Below, in pieces: positions 13,216-15,272 of a stretch of DNA of 15,272 nt. Each line of letters begins with the position of its first letter. Within the stretch, counting starts at the first letter, position 1. The DNA is from an uncultured Porphyromonadaceae bacterium (GTDB lineage Bacteria; Bacteroidota; Bacteroidia; Bacteroidales; Muribaculaceae), in NCBI GenBank assembly GCA_947176615.1, contig CAMWRO010000039.1, forward strand, positions 1 through 15,272. The letters are read 5' to 3'. A model generated the notes under the pieces. That model was not told where the DNA came from. It did not search any database and saw nothing but the letters and a program-made list of their open reading frames with translations. Made by a program: the position numbers and the translations under genes.

Positions 13216-14697
13216 GTGAAACCGCTTTACGCTCTGCTTGAGCCACTTGAAATCGAAAATATACTCGGCAGCGACCGCATCGACATCGTGTCGCTGACCG
13301 CCGACTCGCGCAAAGTCGAGCCGGGAACACTGTTTGTCGCCGTGCGCGGCGTGAATGTCGACGGCCACACCTTTATCGACGCCGCCGTGCAGAAAGGCGC
13401 GACGGCAATCGTGTGTGAGGAACTTCCGGCGATGACCTCGACCGGAGTCACCTACATCGTCGTGCCCTCGTCGGCAATCGCCCTCGGCTATCTTGCCTCG
13501 CAATGGTGGGACAACCCCTCGCGCAAGCTGAAACTCGTCGGGGTGACCGGGACCAACGGCAAGACGACAACCGCGACACTCATCTATGAGATGGCGCGCC
13601 TCATGGGTTACAAGGCCGGTCTCCTCTCGACCGTGGCCAACTATATCGAGACCGAGCGCATCCCCGCCGACCACACCACCCCCGACCCGCTCACCCTCAA
13701 CGAGCTGCTCCACCGCATGGTCGAGGCCGGATGTGACTACGCCGCGATGGAAGTCAGCTCCCATGCCGCCGACCAGCACCGCATCGCGGGACTCGAATTT
13801 GCCGGTGGCATCTTCACCAACCTCACCCGCGACCATCTCGACTACCACAAGACCGTCGACGCCTACCTGAAGGCCAAAAAGTCATTCTTCGACATGCTCC
13901 CCCGCACCGCTTTCGCGCTGACCAACGCCGACGACAGCACCGGCGAGGTGATGCTGCAGAACACCCGCGCCTGCAAGTACACCTACTCGCTGCACGGCGA
14001 TGCCAACTTCACGGGACGCATCATCGAGAGCCGCCTCGACGGAACCCTTCTGTCGCTCAACGGCCTCGAAGTCGAGCTGCTGTTCACGGGACGCTTTAAC
14101 GCCTACAACCTCACCGCCGTCTACGGCGCGTCGATTCTCCTCGGGTGGAACCGCGACGAGGTCCTTGTCAACATGAGCCGCCTCGTTCCCGTGGCCGGAC
14201 GCTTTCAGGCGTTCCATTCCCCCAAAGGCTATACCGCCATCGTCGACTATGCCCACACCCCCGATGCCGTGGTCAACGTCATCGCCGCCATCCGCGAGGT
14301 CATCGGCCGCGACGGCGAAATCATCACCGTGGTCGGTGCCGGAGGAAACCGTGACAAGGGCAAACGCCCCATCATGGCCCGCGAGGCCGCCTCGCGCAGC
14401 CAGCGCGTCATCCTGACCAGCGACAACCCCCGTTTCGAGCAGCCCGAAGACATCATCCGCGACATGGAGGCGGGTCTTGACGAGGAGATGCGACGCCGCA
14501 CCCTCCACATCACCGACCGCCGCGAGGCCATCCGCACGGCAGCCGCCCTCGCCTCGCCCGGCACCGTAATCCTCATCGCGGGAAAAGGCCACGAGGACTA
14601 TCAGGAAATCGCAGGCGTTAAGCACCACTTCGACGACCGCGAGGTAGTCATGGACATCATCAACGAAGACTCAACCACCCTAAACCCCAAACCGTAA
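13216..14697 (+). CDS. murE: UDP-MurNAc-tripeptide synthetase (meso-diaminopimelate-adding)
   Basis: MurE adds the third residue of the peptidoglycan stem peptide to UDP-MurNAc-L-Ala-D-Glu in the cytoplasm, using ATP. The 493-residue product has the N-terminal domain with TADSRKVEPGTLFVAV (28-43), the ATP loop GTNGKTT (112-118), MEVSSHA (178-184), the AKK lysine region (220-222) where the family carries a carbamylated lysine, and YAHTPD (345-350). The amino-acid selecting motif is DNPR (403-406), which points to meso-diaminopimelate rather than lysine. The start is GTG at 13216; no nearby ATG gives a full N-terminus. It follows ftsI after a 95-bp spacer. Its last residues (NPKP) are encoded by the start of a heptad repeat. 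Confidence 0.97.
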   Translation: MKPLYALLEPLEIENILGSDRIDIVSLTADSRKVEPGTLFVAVRGVNVDGHTFIDAAVQKGATAIVCEELPAMTSTGVTYIVVPSSAIALGYLASQWWDNPSRKLKLVGVTGTNGKTTTATLIYEMARLMGYKAGLLSTVANYIETERIPADHTTPDPLTLNELLHRMVEAGCDYAAMEVSSHAADQHRIAGLEFAGGIFTNLTRDHLDYHKTVDAYLKAKKSFFDMLPRTAFALTNADDSTGEVMLQNTRACKYTYSLHGDANFTGRIIESRLDGTLLSLNGLEVELLFTGRFNAYNLTAVYGASILLGWNRDEVLVNMSRLVPVAGRFQAFHSPKGYTAIVDYAHTPDAVVNVIAAIREVIGRDGEIITVVGAGGNRDKGKRPIMAREAASRSQRVILTSDNPRFEQPEDIIRDMEAGLDEEMRRRTLHITDRREAIRTAAALASPGTVILIAGKGHEDYQEIAGVKHHFDDREVVMDIINEDSTTLNPKP

Positions 14698-14713
14698 ACC
14701 GTAAACTGTAAAA
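14681..14713 (+). repeat. Heptad repeat over the murE stop codon
   Basis: Seven-base units read TAAACCC, CAAACCG, TAAACCG, TAAACTG, then TAAAA directly before the mraY ATG. The murE stop codon (14695-14697) is inside the array, and the units fill the whole 16-bp spacer. Confidence 0.8.
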
Positions 14714-15272
14714 ATGCTCTACTATCTATTCGAGTATCTCCAGCAACTTGACTTTCCCGGGGCGCGGCTGATGAACTACATCACCTTCCGCTCGGGCGCG
14801 GCCTTGTTGCTGTCGCTGTTCATCACCATCGTTTTCGGACGCCGCATCATCAACCGCCTGCAACTGATGCAGGTGGGGGAAATAGTGCGCGACCTCGGCC
14901 TCGAAGGGCAGATGAAGAAGACCGGAACCCCCACGATGGGCGGCATCATCATCATCCTTGCCATCATCGTGCCGTGCCTGCTCGTGGGAAATCTCTCCAA
15001 TATCTACATGATTCTGATGCTCGTGTCGACCTTCTGGCTCGGGACGCTGGGTTTCCTCGACGATTATATCAAGGTGGCCAAGCACGACAAGGAGGGCCTC
15101 AACGGACGGTTCAAGATTGTCGGGCAGGTGGGTCTCGGACTGATTGTCGGACTGACAATGTGGCTCAACCCCGACATCACCATCCGCGAGAATGTCGAGA
15201 CAATCAACGAGGAAAACCAAGAGGTCGTGATTACCTATGTCCCCGAGAATGTCAAGTCGACACAGACCACCA
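14714..15272 (+). CDS. mraY: Phospho-MurNAc-pentapeptide transferase, 3' end outside window
   Basis: MraY is the integral membrane enzyme that transfers phospho-MurNAc-pentapeptide to undecaprenyl phosphate, making lipid I. The frame is open from the ATG at 14714 to the window edge (186 residues of an expected 400 or so). Visible marks are a first membrane segment (about 24-42), the conserved block KKTGTPTMGG (68-77), further membrane segments, and the catalytic aspartate pair D116-D117 in FLDDYIKV. After about residue 151 comes a polar stretch (PDITIRENVETINEENQE) of the kind seen as a loop extension in Bacteroidetes MraY. It follows murE with a 16-bp repeat-filled spacer and is surely in the same operon. 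Confidence 0.96.
   Translation, partial: MLYYLFEYLQQLDFPGARLMNYITFRSGAALLLSLFITIVFGRRIINRLQLMQVGEIVRDLGLEGQMKKTGTPTMGGIIIILAIIVPCLLVGNLSNIYMILMLVSTFWLGTLGFLDDYIKVAKHDKEGLNGRFKIVGQVGLGLIVGLTMWLNPDITIRENVETINEENQEVVITYVPENVKSTQTT

Noticed and set aside
13882..14628. 248-residue minus-strand frame opposite murE
   Set aside because: Shadow of MurE, whose ATP-loop and DNPR motifs are intact on the plus strand.
1..15272. CRISPR array, tRNA, rRNA, insertion sequence or phage attachment site
   Set aside because: No regular spaced repeats, cloverleaf, transposase frame or terminal inverted repeats were found on reading.

Overview
The window looks like chromosomal DNA of a Bacteroidales bacterium, perhaps a moderately GC-rich gut lineage such as Muribaculaceae (the family is a guess). 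The support is a large protein with a type IX secretion sorting tail, promoter boxes matching the Bacteroidetes TAnnTTTG form, little sign of Shine-Dalgarno sequences, and a cell-wall gene order typical of the phylum.

Layout. Positions 1-479 hold the 3' part of an AT-rich GNAT acetyltransferase gene, which ends at a shared terminator facing a rubrerythrin gene (593-1180, minus). A 337-bp gap (1181-1517) carries a strong promoter box, several hairpins and a minus-strand terminator, so it may encode a small RNA or a rubrerythrin leader. A response regulator and histidine kinase pair follows (3738 down to 1518, minus, genes overlapping). Next is a 1484-residue secreted modular protein (8412 down to 3958, minus). 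From 8589 everything reads on the plus strand: an orphan promoter and terminator pair, a radical SAM gene (8700-9527), and the start of the division and cell-wall (dcw) cluster, rsmH, ftsL, ftsI, murE and mraY. The last gene is cut by the window edge.

How the genes work together. RsmH modifies 16S rRNA. FtsL and FtsI belong to the septal wall-synthesis complex. MurE adds meso-diaminopimelate to the peptidoglycan precursor, and MraY then loads the finished precursor onto its lipid carrier. The two-component pair looks self-regulated. A 24-25 bp motif with direct half-sites 11 bp apart lies upstream of the regulator gene, and an inverted copy lies just upstream of the promoter box in the rubrerythrin gap. 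This suggests, without proving it, that the system controls that RNA or rubrerythrin.

The most unusual structure is in the spacers of the dcw operon. All three non-overlapping junctions carry short A-rich repeats with a seven-base period at or just after the stop codon. Two of them also share a conserved hairpin block, and the repeats encode the last residues of RsmH and MurE. No CRISPR array, tRNA, rRNA or insertion sequence was seen.
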